From Rhodoferax sp. (GTDB lineage Bacteria; Pseudomonadota; Gammaproteobacteria; Burkholderiales; Burkholderiaceae_C), in the NCBI RefSeq assembly GCF_012927445.1, contig NZ_JABBPD010000002.1, positions 62,001 to 126,000 of the forward strand: DNA of 64,000 nucleotides, in the 5' to 3' direction. Each line of letters starts with the position of its first letter. Positions within the stretch are counted from its first letter, which is position 1. The position numbers were made by a program, and so were the translations under genes. The notes beneath the pieces were generated by a model that saw nothing but the letters and a program-made list of their open reading frames with translations, made no database searches and was not told the DNA's origin. Shown here piece by piece: positions 39,043 through 46,987 of the stretch.

Positions 39043-39794
39043 CAGTCCTTGAAAGTGCGATGGCCAGAGATCATGGTACTGACCACGCTGGAGCGGCCCA
39101 TGATGTCTTCTCTTATTGCTGCATAGACATGCACAATTATGAAAATAATTAACCACCACATACCTAAATGATGCCAAGTATGTACGTCCTGTGATTGCCC
39201 CATCAAAGGAATCACCCAACCAAAAAATCGCTCTTGCCAAGAACCCATTTGCGCACCTTCTCCGTACAGTGCAAATCCAGTAACAACCATGAATATAGTT
39301 GTTAGCAGATACATGAAGAACATCGCAAATCGTGCTAATGGGTTATGGCCTACAAATCTGCCGGGCCGCGTGCTGAGAAATGCATACCATTTACACATGT
39401 CCCAAACTAATTGCCAATATACACGTTGAAAAATTGGTACCCAAAATATTTCACGAGCATGATGATTACCCACGACTGCCCAATAAATACGGCCAAGTAA
39501 ACCAACAGCGAGTACATAGCCCGAGGCAAAGTGAGCGAATCGAATGTAGCCCATCACGAAATGATCACTTGCCTCCCCAGGCATTGTTGGCAAAGGCGAA
39601 CCGATGAAATAGCCTGTAACGGCTAACACCATGATCGCTAAGGCATTGATCCAGTGCCAAATACGCACGGGAGCCTCATAGACGTAAACTGATTTGATGG
39701 ATGAGGCTTGGGCAACCGCGAGCGCGTCGGCCGCTGCTTCATCAACTACCGCTGCGTTGATTTGCTTGCCCGGTGTGGCGCGTGTTAAAGACAT
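39042..39794 (-). CDS. hoxZ: HoxZ/HupC, b-type cytochrome of membrane-bound hydrogenase
   Basis: This 250-residue integral membrane protein has four hydrophobic helices and conserved heme-ligand histidines (RIWHWINA, RFAHFASGY, HTWHHLGMWW). It anchors HoxKG to the periplasmic face and passes electrons to the quinone pool. Most of the gene (about 39100-39660) is visibly AT-richer, with more A/T-ending codons, than the genes on either side: 39121-39180 holds only 20 G or C in 60. The first 35 codons have the local high-GC style. This may point to replacement of the core by DNA from another source. Confidence 0.95.
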   Translation of the reverse strand: MSLTRATPGKQINAAVVDEAAADALAVAQASSIKSVYVYEAPVRIWHWINALAIMVLAVTGYFIGSPLPTMPGEASDHFVMGYIRFAHFASGYVLAVGLLGRIYWAVVGNHHAREIFWVPIFQRVYWQLVWDMCKWYAFLSTRPGRFVGHNPLARFAMFFMYLLTTIFMVVTGFALYGEGAQMGSWQERFFGWVIPLMGQSQDVHTWHHLGMWWLIIFIIVHVYAAIREDIMGRSSVVSTMISGHRTFKD

Positions 39795-39830
39795 GGTGCT
39801 TCTCCGTTGAAGGCAATCTTTGGCGTGCGC

Positions 39831-40421
39831 TTACAAACGCGCCGCCAGCATCAACAAACCTGATGCGCCCATCAGTACGGCTGCGGTGCGGCCAACCCAT
39901 GTCGGCAAGCGCTGCAGTGAATCGCCTGCGGCAAGACCGACCCCGTGCAGTGCAGCAGACCCGAGCATGAAGCCTGCAGCATAGGCTGCAAATGATTGCC
40001 CAGAAATCAGCTCGGCACCATGGGCATATCCATGTAGAAGCGCGCAGACTGATACCAGAGTTAAACCTGCCATCAGTCCTATCCGGCGAGCCAAGAGAAG
40101 CAGCGTGCCCAACGCAACCACACTGGCTGCGATGCCTGGCTCTACTTGTGGCAGCACCACGCCCGTTAATGCCACAAGAGCACCTACGAGCAGCATGGCG
40201 ACGAACAGAGCCGGACCTGCTAGGCGATGGGCCTTGGGCAACATGACGACGGACCAAATGCCGACAGCCACCATGGCAAGCAAGTGGTCCAACCCCAAAA
40301 ATGGATGGACGATGCCAGAGATAAACCCCTCGGCACCATGCCCGGGATGGGCATGCGCCGAGGCTATCGTCGTCATCAGTGTCAAGGCGGCCGTGGACCG
40401 CAGTAAGTTGATTTTTCTCAT
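39831..40421 (-). CDS. hupE: HupE/UreJ-type nickel permease
   Basis: This 196-residue protein has a signal peptide ending near AHAHPGHG and six further hydrophobic segments. The HupE/UreJ signature HPFLGLDHLLAM (nickel-binding His/Asp) lies near residue 40, and HGYAHGAE follows. It imports Ni2+ (or lets it diffuse) for hydrogenase maturation. It lies between hoxG and hoxZ, a position not used in R. eutropha but seen in other hup operons. Confidence 0.92.
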   Translation of the reverse strand: MRKINLLRSTAALTLMTTIASAHAHPGHGAEGFISGIVHPFLGLDHLLAMVAVGIWSVVMLPKAHRLAGPALFVAMLLVGALVALTGVVLPQVEPGIAASVVALGTLLLLARRIGLMAGLTLVSVCALLHGYAHGAELISGQSFAAYAAGFMLGSAALHGVGLAAGDSLQRLPTWVGRTAAVLMGASGLLMLAARL

Positions 40422-40467
40422 TTTGAAATGTCTCCTGGTAATACTGGATGAGTTACAACCGAGGCGC

Positions 40468-42324
40468 TTAGCGCACTGTGACTGTGGCCATTTCCTGCCC
40501 GTCAGGGCCCATCACATGGGTTGAGCAGGCCATGCAGGGATCGAACGAATGAATTGTGCGCAAAATCTCCACCGGTTGTTCCGGGTTGGCCATGGGCGTG
40601 TTCATCAAGCTGGCTTCGAAGGCGCCAATCTGGCCTTTGTGGTCGCGCGGGCTGGCGTTCCAGGTACTTGGCACTACGCATTGGTAGTTTTCAATGCGGC
40701 CGTCCTTGATCTTGATCCAGTGACCCAGGGCGCCACGGGGTGCCGCGACGGTACCCACGCCCTTGGCCTCTTTGGGCCAGGTGGATGGATCCCATTTTTC
40801 GACATTGGCGGTGGCTGTATCGCCAGCCTTGATGTTGGCAACCATCTCCTTGAAGTCGTCATACATCATTTCGGCGGCGTACTGCGACTCCAGCGCCCGC
40901 GCCAGCGTGCGGCCAATCGTGGTTGGCATCAATTGTTTGACGGTGTACTGCGTTTCAGCCATGCCCAAGGCCTTGGGGAACGCACTGTTGATGATGGCGG
41001 CGGAGGTGTCGATTTGCTCCTTGACCCGCTGGCAATTCTTGTTGCCTTGCTGGGCGTGGGCGTAGCCCAGGATGTAGCGCGACAGCGGGCCGACCTCCAT
41101 CGCGTGACCACGCCAGCGCGGTGACTTGACCCAGGAGTACTTGGCGCTTTCGTCGATTTCGTCGATGCTGGTGCGGGTCCCTTTGGTCTTCTCGCCCAAT
41201 ACGTAATTGGGTTCGGTCACACCATCCCAGCCGTGCAGGCCTTTGGTTTCGTCGCCGTATTTGTACCAGCTGTGCGTCACAAACTCCTGCACCTGCTCCG
41301 GGTCGCGCACATCAACGGCGTGGATTTTGTCCCAGTTGCCGTCGAGGATGGCGCCGCCCGGTAGCTTTTGTGTGCTGTGGTCGCCCATGACTTTTTCGTA
41401 GGTGCCGTAGTCCATCACATTAGTCGCGGCGAGTCCGCCGCCATAAAGCCAGCCGGCGTTCTTGTAGATCGTGCCGATGGCCAACACGTCCGGGATGTAG
41501 ACATTGTTGTTGAACTCGATCATCTCCTTGATGCGTTGCTCAACAAAGTTCAGTCGCTCCATGTTGACCGGTGCCCCCGCCGCGCCCTCCTTGTCGATGT
41601 TGATCGCACAGGGCATGCCGCCCACCAGATAATTCGGATGGGGGTTTTTGCCGCCGAAGATGGTGTGGATCTTGACCCATTCCTTTTGCAAGTCCAGTGC
41701 TTCAAGGTAGTGTGTGACGGCCATCAAATTGGCTTCAGGCGGTAACACATAAGCTTTGGAGCCCCAGTAGCCGTTCATGAAAGGCCCGAGCTGGCCGCTC
41801 TCCACAAACTTCTTGAGGCGATTCTGGATGTCGCGGAAATAGCCGGGTGACGACATTGGGTGGCTGGGGGACACGAGCTGCTGCAACTCGGAGGTCTTTT
41901 TCGGGTCGGCCTTGAGGGCGGACACCACATCCACCCAGTCCAGCGCATGCAGATGGTAGAAGTGCACCGCGTGGTCGTGCACCTGCAGCGTCTTGGCCAT
42001 GATTTCGCGGATCAGGTAGGCGTTTTTCGGGATCACGATACCGAGCGCGTCTTCCACGGCACGCACCGATGCCAGGGCATGGCATCCCGTGCACACGCCG
42101 CAAATACGTTCGACAAAGGCCCAGGCGTCGCGCGGGTCGCGGCCCTTGAGAATCACTTCCAGGCCGCGCCACATCGTGCCCGTGGACACCGCGTTGCGAA
42201 TGATGTTGCTGCTGTCGACATTGACCTCGACCCGCATATGACCTTCAATGCGCGTCACCGGATCGACCACAATACGTCGGCCCGTGTTATCCATCTTGAA
42301 ACCTTGCGTTTCGTATGCACCCAT
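40468..42324 (-). CDS. hoxG: HoxG/HupL, uptake [NiFe]-hydrogenase large subunit
   Basis: This 618-residue catalytic subunit oxidises H2 at the periplasmic face. The Ni-Fe ligands are in [12 protein letters not shown] and DPCMACSTH. After the latter comes a 15-residue tail beginning VMGPDG that HoxM should cleave. The ATG at 42324 has AAGGAAAC upstream. Start-proximal PVTRIEGH is typical of group 1 enzymes. It is exported as a passenger of the HoxK Tat signal. Confidence 0.97.
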   Translation of the reverse strand: MGAYETQGFKMDNTGRRIVVDPVTRIEGHMRVEVNVDSSNIIRNAVSTGTMWRGLEVILKGRDPRDAWAFVERICGVCTGCHALASVRAVEDALGIVIPKNAYLIREIMAKTLQVHDHAVHFYHLHALDWVDVVSALKADPKKTSELQQLVSPSHPMSSPGYFRDIQNRLKKFVESGQLGPFMNGYWGSKAYVLPPEANLMAVTHYLEALDLQKEWVKIHTIFGGKNPHPNYLVGGMPCAINIDKEGAAGAPVNMERLNFVEQRIKEMIEFNNNVYIPDVLAIGTIYKNAGWLYGGGLAATNVMDYGTYEKVMGDHSTQKLPGGAILDGNWDKIHAVDVRDPEQVQEFVTHSWYKYGDETKGLHGWDGVTEPNYVLGEKTKGTRTSIDEIDESAKYSWVKSPRWRGHAMEVGPLSRYILGYAHAQQGNKNCQRVKEQIDTSAAIINSAFPKALGMAETQYTVKQLMPTTIGRTLARALESQYAAEMMYDDFKEMVANIKAGDTATANVEKWDPSTWPKEAKGVGTVAAPRGALGHWIKIKDGRIENYQCVVPSTWNASPRDHKGQIGAFEASLMNTPMANPEQPVEILRTIHSFDPCMACSTHVMGPDGQEMATVTVR

Positions 42325-42353
42325 GTTGTTTCCTTGGTTGTCTTGTGTTGGGC

Positions 42354-43448
42354 TCAGTGGTCAGCAGGGGCTGATTCACTTTTGCGGGTGTCTGTCTTCT
42401 GGTTCGCGCGTTTGATGGCCGATACCGCCGCGTGGGCGACCGCCGCAGCGCCGACCACAGCCGCCGCGGTGCCGCCGACCTGGTCCGCGTTGGCTTCAAC
42501 GCCGAACTGATGGATGTCGGTCAGTCGGTCGTAGAACGAACCCTTGTCCCAGAAGCCGTCTTCCGAGCAACCGATACAGCCGTGGCCGGCCTGGATCGGG
42601 AAACTCGTGCCTTCGTTCCAGCGCGTGGTCGAGCAGGCGTTGTAAGTTGTCGGGCCCTTGCAGCCGACCTTGTACAAACAGTAGCCCTTGCGTGCCGACT
42701 CATCGTCAAACGCTTCGACAAACTGGCCGGCGTCGAAGTGGGGCCGGCGGTAGCACTTGTCGTGGATGCGCTGGCTGTAGAACATCTTGGGCCGGCCCTG
42801 GCGGTCCAGTTCGGGGATGCGGTCAAAGGTCAGCATGTAGGTGATCACCCCGGTCATGACTTCGGCGATCGGCGGGCAGCCTGGCACCTTGATGATCGGC
42901 TTGTCGAAGATGACTTTGTGGATCGGTGTCGCCTGCGTCGGATTCGGCTTGGCGGCCTGCACGCAGCCCCAGGAGGCGCACGAGCCCCAGGAGATGATGG
43001 CCTTGGCGTCCTTGGCCACATGCTTCAGCTGCTCGATGAACGGTTTGCCGCCAATGATGCAGCTCATGCCGTCCTGATTCAGCGGCGGGTTGCCTTCTAC
43101 CGCGAGGATGTAGTTGCCCTTGTACTTGACCATGATCTCTTCGAGGATGGCCTCGGCCTGGTGACCGGCTGCGGCCATCAAGGTGTCGTCATAGTCGAGC
43201 GAAATCATGGACAGCACGACGTCCTTGGCCAGCGGGTGTGCCGAGCGGATGAAGGATTCAGAGCAACAAGTGCATTCCAGTCCGTGCAGCCACAACACCG
43301 GCGTGCGTGGTTTGTTTTCCATGGCGTAGGCGATTTGCGGCACAAAAGCCGGGCCCAGGCCGAGCGACGTGGCGGTCAGGGAGCAGTACTTCAAAAAACT
43401 GCGGCGGGATATGCCCTGGCGGCGCATCACCTCGTAAAAAGTTTCCAT
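42354..43448 (-). CDS. hoxK: HoxK/HupS, O2-tolerant hydrogenase small subunit
   Basis: This 364-residue precursor starts at ATG 43448 with a Tat signal (RRSFLK at 15-20, cleavage near AYA-42) and ends in a C-terminal membrane helix. Proximal cluster ligands are C59, C157 and C191, and C62. The two additional cysteines C61 (in ECTCCSES) and C162 (in [10 protein letters not shown]) are present. These six cysteines are the hallmark of the [4Fe-3S] cluster of oxygen-tolerant group 1d hydrogenases. The frame continues 29 codons upstream, but those residues are not part of the family. It is the first gene of the hydrogenase operon. Confidence 0.97.
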   Translation of the reverse strand: METFYEVMRRQGISRRSFLKYCSLTATSLGLGPAFVPQIAYAMENKPRTPVLWLHGLECTCCSESFIRSAHPLAKDVVLSMISLDYDDTLMAAAGHQAEAILEEIMVKYKGNYILAVEGNPPLNQDGMSCIIGGKPFIEQLKHVAKDAKAIISWGSCASWGCVQAAKPNPTQATPIHKVIFDKPIIKVPGCPPIAEVMTGVITYMLTFDRIPELDRQGRPKMFYSQRIHDKCYRRPHFDAGQFVEAFDDESARKGYCLYKVGCKGPTTYNACSTTRWNEGTSFPIQAGHGCIGCSEDGFWDKGSFYDRLTDIHQFGVEANADQVGGTAAAVVGAAAVAHAAVSAIKRANQKTDTRKSESAPADH

Positions 43449-43551
43449 CTTGGGATGTCTCCAATTGCTTTTTGATCTTCGTAGGTCCCCTCTTGCTTGA
43501 GGCATTAGGGGCTGCATCGGCCGGTGTTCATGCACTGGCTTTCTACATATC

Positions 43552-43566
43552 GCAATTCACGAGCCA
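43552..43566 (-). promoter_or_regulatory. Sigma-54 (-24/-12) promoter of the hydrogenase operon
   Basis: On the minus strand it reads TGGCTCG-TGAA-TTGC, one mismatch from the consensus TGGCACG-N4-TTGC with the invariant GG and GC correctly spaced. Transcription would start about 12 bases further, leaving a 5' leader of roughly 90 bases before hoxK. HoxA in the same locus is a sigma-54 activator. Confidence 0.75.
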
Positions 43567-43780
43567 AGCTGAGTCAGACCGCGGGAATACCCTTAACACC
43601 CGTTTTAAGTGTTTGTTTTTATTGAAGATATTTGGGCGATAAAACCCGATTGACCGAACGACACGTTGGCCCCTGGAAAGTAGGCTTCCGGTTGCGGGTG
43701 ACTTGTGAAAGCGTTGTTTCCAGTCCGGAGTCGCGGGATGGCAGGCACGTCGTGGTGATCGCAAAAATACCTATTGCCCG

Positions 43781-43795
43781 GACATTTGAAATGTC
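43781..43795. promoter_or_regulatory. Palindrome upstream of the hox promoter
   Basis: GACATTT-G-AAATGTC is a perfect 15-base palindrome, about 220 bases upstream of the sigma-54 element, a typical distance for an NtrC-type enhancer site. Binding by HoxA is inferred from position only. Confidence 0.4.
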
Positions 43796-44023
43796 TAACC
43801 TAGCGTGCGATTAATGACCTGTAGGCACAGTTGATTATTCAAACTGATGTGCGCACTTTGTAAACCTCACTGATGCCGGTATGGCATTTTCAGTGGGTAT
43901 ACGCATAGCAAAGCCTTCCGCTCAAGTGGAAAAACTGTTTGCCGCGATATCCCCGAAAATTAGAACTGGTTTAGCTGGCGAGGCGGCTTGCTTGAGCACA
44001 CGCTTGGCAGGTGATCAGTTTTT

Positions 44024-44341
44024 TCATCCGAATTTTTCAAGCATGCGGGCCGAGCGTTCCACCTCAACAATGGTTTGCGCCTCCGATTTGGAATCGTAGA
44101 CAGCTTCCATCACCGAGCAGGCCATCATCCGGTAAAACGTCTTGTCCATGGCTTTTCGCGCAGCAGACATTTGTATCGCAACTTCTTCACATGATCGCCC
44201 GTTCTGGATCATCTCGATCAAGCCGCGCACCTGGCCTTCAATGCGGCGCAAACGATTAACCACATCTTTTTGGTGATCAGCGCGATAGTCGGAAACGGCT
44301 GTAGCCGACTCGGGTTGATGTGAATTTTTTTTTGTTGCCAT
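44024..44341 (-). CDS. CsoR/CstR-family (DUF156) repressor with unusual ligand positions
   Basis: This 105-residue all-helical repressor has the DUF156 core DVVNRLRRIEGQVRGLIEMI at about residues 26-45, then Cys51 in RSCEEV. The position normally holding the CsoR/FrmR histidine is Ser76, preceded by Cys75 (MMACSVMEA). Canonical Cu(I), Ni(II) and formaldehyde sensing sets (Cys-His-Cys, or Cys-His) are therefore not conserved. Two cysteines remain, recalling the persulfide sensor CstR, though the spacing differs. The start at 44341 follows GGATTCAC. It is divergent from the DUF302/FadL genes and a matching operator lies between. Confidence 0.85.
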   Translation of the reverse strand: MATKKNSHQPESATAVSDYRADHQKDVVNRLRRIEGQVRGLIEMIQNGRSCEEVAIQMSAARKAMDKTFYRMMACSVMEAVYDSKSEAQTIVEVERSARMLEKFG

Positions 44342-44423
44342 GTGAATCCATTGTTTCGATGCATAAAACCCTCGCAGTTTGCCAGATTGCAAGCGTTCAA
44401 CCTACGAAATTATTCTGGATTTA

Positions 44424-44444
44424 ATACCCTACCCCGCAGGGTAT
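44424..44444. promoter_or_regulatory. Candidate CsoR-type operator
   Basis: ATACCC-N9-GGGTAT, a GC-rich inverted repeat between AT-rich flanks of the kind used by CsoR/CstR proteins, lies in the divergent gap between the repressor gene and the DUF302 gene, 83 bases before the repressor start. Confidence 0.65.
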
Positions 44445-44574
44445 AGGGTTGATCCTAATGTTAGTTTCTTGCTTCTTGAAGCACTATCTGATCCACATCA
44501 ATAGAAGAATTAATTTTCGTCACTGATGCACACCTATCTATCGATGGCAACCGCCTTGAATCAAGGAAATAAAA

Positions 44575-45147
44575 GTGAACGTTTTGACAAAATATTTGAA
44601 ATGGCTGCCTTTGGTCGCCGCTGTGCTTTTGACTGGATGCGGCAGCATCAGCACACTAGGAAAACTGGAAGACGGCGCTGGCACGGAAGCCAGCAAGATG
44701 TGGGATCGCTGGGTTGACAGCGGTGGTGACATTGCGGTGGCCACGACCTGGGAACGTAAAGTCAAAGCCGGGTTAACCGTTGCAGATATTGAGCAGGTAT
44801 TTGCTACCGTTGCGACTGAGCGAAACATGAAGAGTGTGGGCGATCTGCCTCTGTCCAAAGAGTTGGAGTCTCGTACCGGTGTCAAGCAAAAGTTTCTCAA
44901 GGTTTACTCTTATTGCTCTCCCACGACGGCTCGCATGATGGTTGATTTCAGCCCGCACATGGGGGCTTATCTGCCTTGCCGTTTGACCGTGGTCGAAAAA
45001 GACGATGGCCTGTGGATTTACACCCTCAACATGGACATGATGGTCAAGATGGGACGCAAGTTGCCATCGCCTTTGAAGGAAGAAGCCTGGAAAGTTCGCG
45101 AAACCATCTACCAAATGATGGACCGCGCTGCCAAAGGCGAGTTTTAA
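44575..45147 (+). CDS. DUF302-domain lipoprotein
   Basis: This 190-residue lipoprotein has a hydrophobic signal with lipobox LLTGC at about residue 22. A DUF302-like domain follows (FLKVYSYCSPTTARMM, YLPCRLTVVE, WIYTLNMDMMVKMGRKLPSPLKEEA). The start is GTG 44575 with AAGGAA upstream. DUF302 genes commonly accompany FadL-type porins near sulfur-oxidation genes. No enzymatic role is established. It lies 36 bases before the FadL gene and probably forms an operon under the CsoR-like operator. Confidence 0.8.
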   Translation: MNVLTKYLKWLPLVAAVLLTGCGSISTLGKLEDGAGTEASKMWDRWVDSGGDIAVATTWERKVKAGLTVADIEQVFATVATERNMKSVGDLPLSKELESRTGVKQKFLKVYSYCSPTTARMMVDFSPHMGAYLPCRLTVVEKDDGLWIYTLNMDMMVKMGRKLPSPLKEEAWKVRETIYQMMDRAAKGEF

Positions 45148-45183
45148 ACCGCGCAACTTAAAAATATAAACAGGAGACATTGA

Positions 45184-46416
45184 ATGCGTAAGACAAAGAC
45201 AGCAAAAGTGGTTCGTAATCTGGCTGCGCTGGCGATCATTGCCGGACCACTGACAGCGGCCATGGCCACCAATGGGTATTTTTCACATGGCTACGGCATG
45301 AAAGCCAAAGGCATGGGTGGCGCGTCCGTCGCCATGACCGACGACGCCTTTGCCGGTGCCAACAACCCGGCGATAGCGGCGTGGGTAGGTAACCGTGCTG
45401 AGCTCGGACTGGACTTTTTTATGCCCAGTCGTGAGTCGTCCAACACAGGTGGGGCGTCTGCAAAAAGTGATAGCAATTTGTTTTATGTGCCGGAGTTCGG
45501 CTACAACCGCGCCATCAACGACAAACTGGGTGTCGGCATCACGGTTTATGGCAACGGCGGTATGAATACCGATTACCCGGTTAACTTTTTCGGTGGCACT
45601 CCTGCATTGGGTGTTAACTTGATTCAGTTGATTGTGGCTCCGACTGTGGCCTATAAGTTTAGCGACAAGCATTCGGTTGGCGTTTCTCCCTTGTTGGTGC
45701 ATCAGCGGTTCAAGGCAGAGGGTCTTTCGCCATTTGCAGGATATTCTGCTTCTCCGGGTGCCTTGACCAACAATGGATATGACACGAGCAATGGTATCGG
45801 AGTGCGCTTGGGTTATCTTGGAAAGATCAATGACAAGGTGACTCTTGGTGCTTCATATTCGCCCAAGATTTCCATGTCCAAGTTCTCCAAATATGCGGGC
45901 CTGTTTGCGGAAGATGGTGGCTTTGATATCCCAGAGAACTACACCTTAGGTGCTAGTTTTCAAGCTACGCCGAGTGTTCTATTCGCCTTGGATTACCAAC
46001 GCATTGGCTACAGTGGCGTCCGCGCTATAAGCAATCCAAGCGGTAATTTGCTGCTGGGTAAGCAGTTGGGCGCTGCTGATGGCCCAGGCTTTGGTTGGTC
46101 TGATATTAACGTCTGGAAGGTGGGCGTTCAATGGCAAGCAACACCTCAACTGACGATGCGCGGTGGCGTCAATGTAGGAGATAACCCTGTCCAGGGTCGT
46201 GATGTGACCTTCAATATCCTAGCTCCAGGTGTTGTCACAACGCATTACACCTTGGGTGGAACCTATGCCCTGTCTGACAAAACAGAGGTGAGCTTCTCCT
46301 ATATGTATGCGCCTTCCAATTCAGTTACAGGGGCTAATTTGCTCAATCCTGCTGTTCAAGACACCGTCAAGATGTCGCAACAAGCCCTTGGCATCCAGTT
46401 CGGCTGGCGCTATTGA
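45184..46416 (+). CDS. FadL/OmpP1-type outer membrane channel
   Basis: This 410-residue protein has a signal peptide (cleavage near AMATNG) and the FadL-family N-terminal plug TNGYFSHGYGMKAKGMGGASVAMTDDA. About 14 beta-strands follow, with the last strand ending ALGIQFGWRY (terminal aromatic). FadL homologues import hydrophobic compounds. In sulfur oxidisers they are suspected to take up elemental sulfur or polysulfide, which fits the Sox context but is inference. AGGAG precedes the ATG. Confidence 0.9.
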   Translation: MRKTKTAKVVRNLAALAIIAGPLTAAMATNGYFSHGYGMKAKGMGGASVAMTDDAFAGANNPAIAAWVGNRAELGLDFFMPSRESSNTGGASAKSDSNLFYVPEFGYNRAINDKLGVGITVYGNGGMNTDYPVNFFGGTPALGVNLIQLIVAPTVAYKFSDKHSVGVSPLLVHQRFKAEGLSPFAGYSASPGALTNNGYDTSNGIGVRLGYLGKINDKVTLGASYSPKISMSKFSKYAGLFAEDGGFDIPENYTLGASFQATPSVLFALDYQRIGYSGVRAISNPSGNLLLGKQLGAADGPGFGWSDINVWKVGVQWQATPQLTMRGGVNVGDNPVQGRDVTFNILAPGVVTTHYTLGGTYALSDKTEVSFSYMYAPSNSVTGANLLNPAVQDTVKMSQQALGIQFGWRY

Positions 46417-46436
46417 GCTGATCTAGTCACGGTATC

Positions 46437-46481
46437 TTGATGCATCACGTCCGGGGCAAGACCCGGCGCGTGATGCATCAA
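46437..46481 (+). terminator. Long hairpin after the FadL-type gene
   Basis: A 13-base perfect outer stem (TTGATGCATCACG with its complement) encloses a second stem CCGGG-N6-CCCGG. There is no T-tract, so it may be a partial terminator or mRNA-stabilising structure between the porin gene and the downstream cytochrome/sox genes. Confidence 0.6.
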
Positions 46482-46545
46482 TATCTCATTGACGCAAATC
46501 GGGTGTATTGCATGGCGCAGTCTCCCTTCCGTAATCGTGAGCTGT

Positions 46546-46860
46546 ATGTACAAATTTATCTTCCCCCTGTTTTTGCTTGCTTTGACATCGGCTGGTGCCC
46601 AGGTTCCCGCTATGTTCGAGGGCGCCGACCTCAAGTTGGGTGAAAAGTTGATTGCTGAAAGCAAGTGTTCAGCCTGCCACCAGCAGAAGGTGGGAGGAGA
46701 CGGAAGTGCTATCTACAAACCCGCAGGCCGCGTGAATGCCCCTGGCGTTTTACGGGGCATGGTGGAGTCGTGCAATACCGAACTCAACCTCAGTCTATTT
46801 CCTGACGAAGTCACCTCAATCGCTGCCGTTCTGAATCGTGACCATTACCGATTCAAGTAG
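46546..46860 (+). CDS. Small monoheme c-type cytochrome
   Basis: This 104-residue protein has a signal peptide (MYKFIFPLFLLALTSAGAQ) and one heme site CSACHQQ. A second cysteine (VESCNTE) and no strong C-terminal Met ligand motif are visible. The start ATG 46546 gives the best signal peptide; a GTG nine bases earlier is possible. It precedes soxC and may pass electrons from a periplasmic sulfur enzyme. It is not recognisably SoxX, which is encoded downstream. Confidence 0.75.
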   Translation: MYKFIFPLFLLALTSAGAQVPAMFEGADLKLGEKLIAESKCSACHQQKVGGDGSAIYKPAGRVNAPGVLRGMVESCNTELNLSLFPDEVTSIAAVLNRDHYRFK

Positions 46861-46987
46861 TTTTCAAAAAACCAACAGAACGGCTTAAAGATCAGTAAAA
46901 ACACCTATGGAATTGTTCGGTCAATAAAATATATTACTGGTTGCGAATATATAAATATAGACCGTGAAACTCATTGAAGGAGATCGT

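Larger units (their letters stand above)
43449..44023. promoter_or_regulatory. hox operon upstream region
   Basis: This is a 575-base gap between hoxK and the repressor gene, both on the minus strand. No convincing gene was found. It holds the sigma-54 element (43552-43566), a perfect palindrome (43781-43795) and an imperfect one (43828-43846) that could bind HoxA or another regulator upstream. The stretch 43860-44023 shows nothing I can name. Confidence 0.6.

Noticed and set aside
39043..39240. N-terminal extension of the higA-like gene into hoxZ
   Set aside because: The added residues are an out-of-frame reading of hoxZ. The HigA domain starts after the ATG at 39042.
43881..44099. 72-codon plus-strand frame upstream of hoxK
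   Set aside because: It overlaps the end of the CsoR-like gene, has no ribosome site or conserved features.
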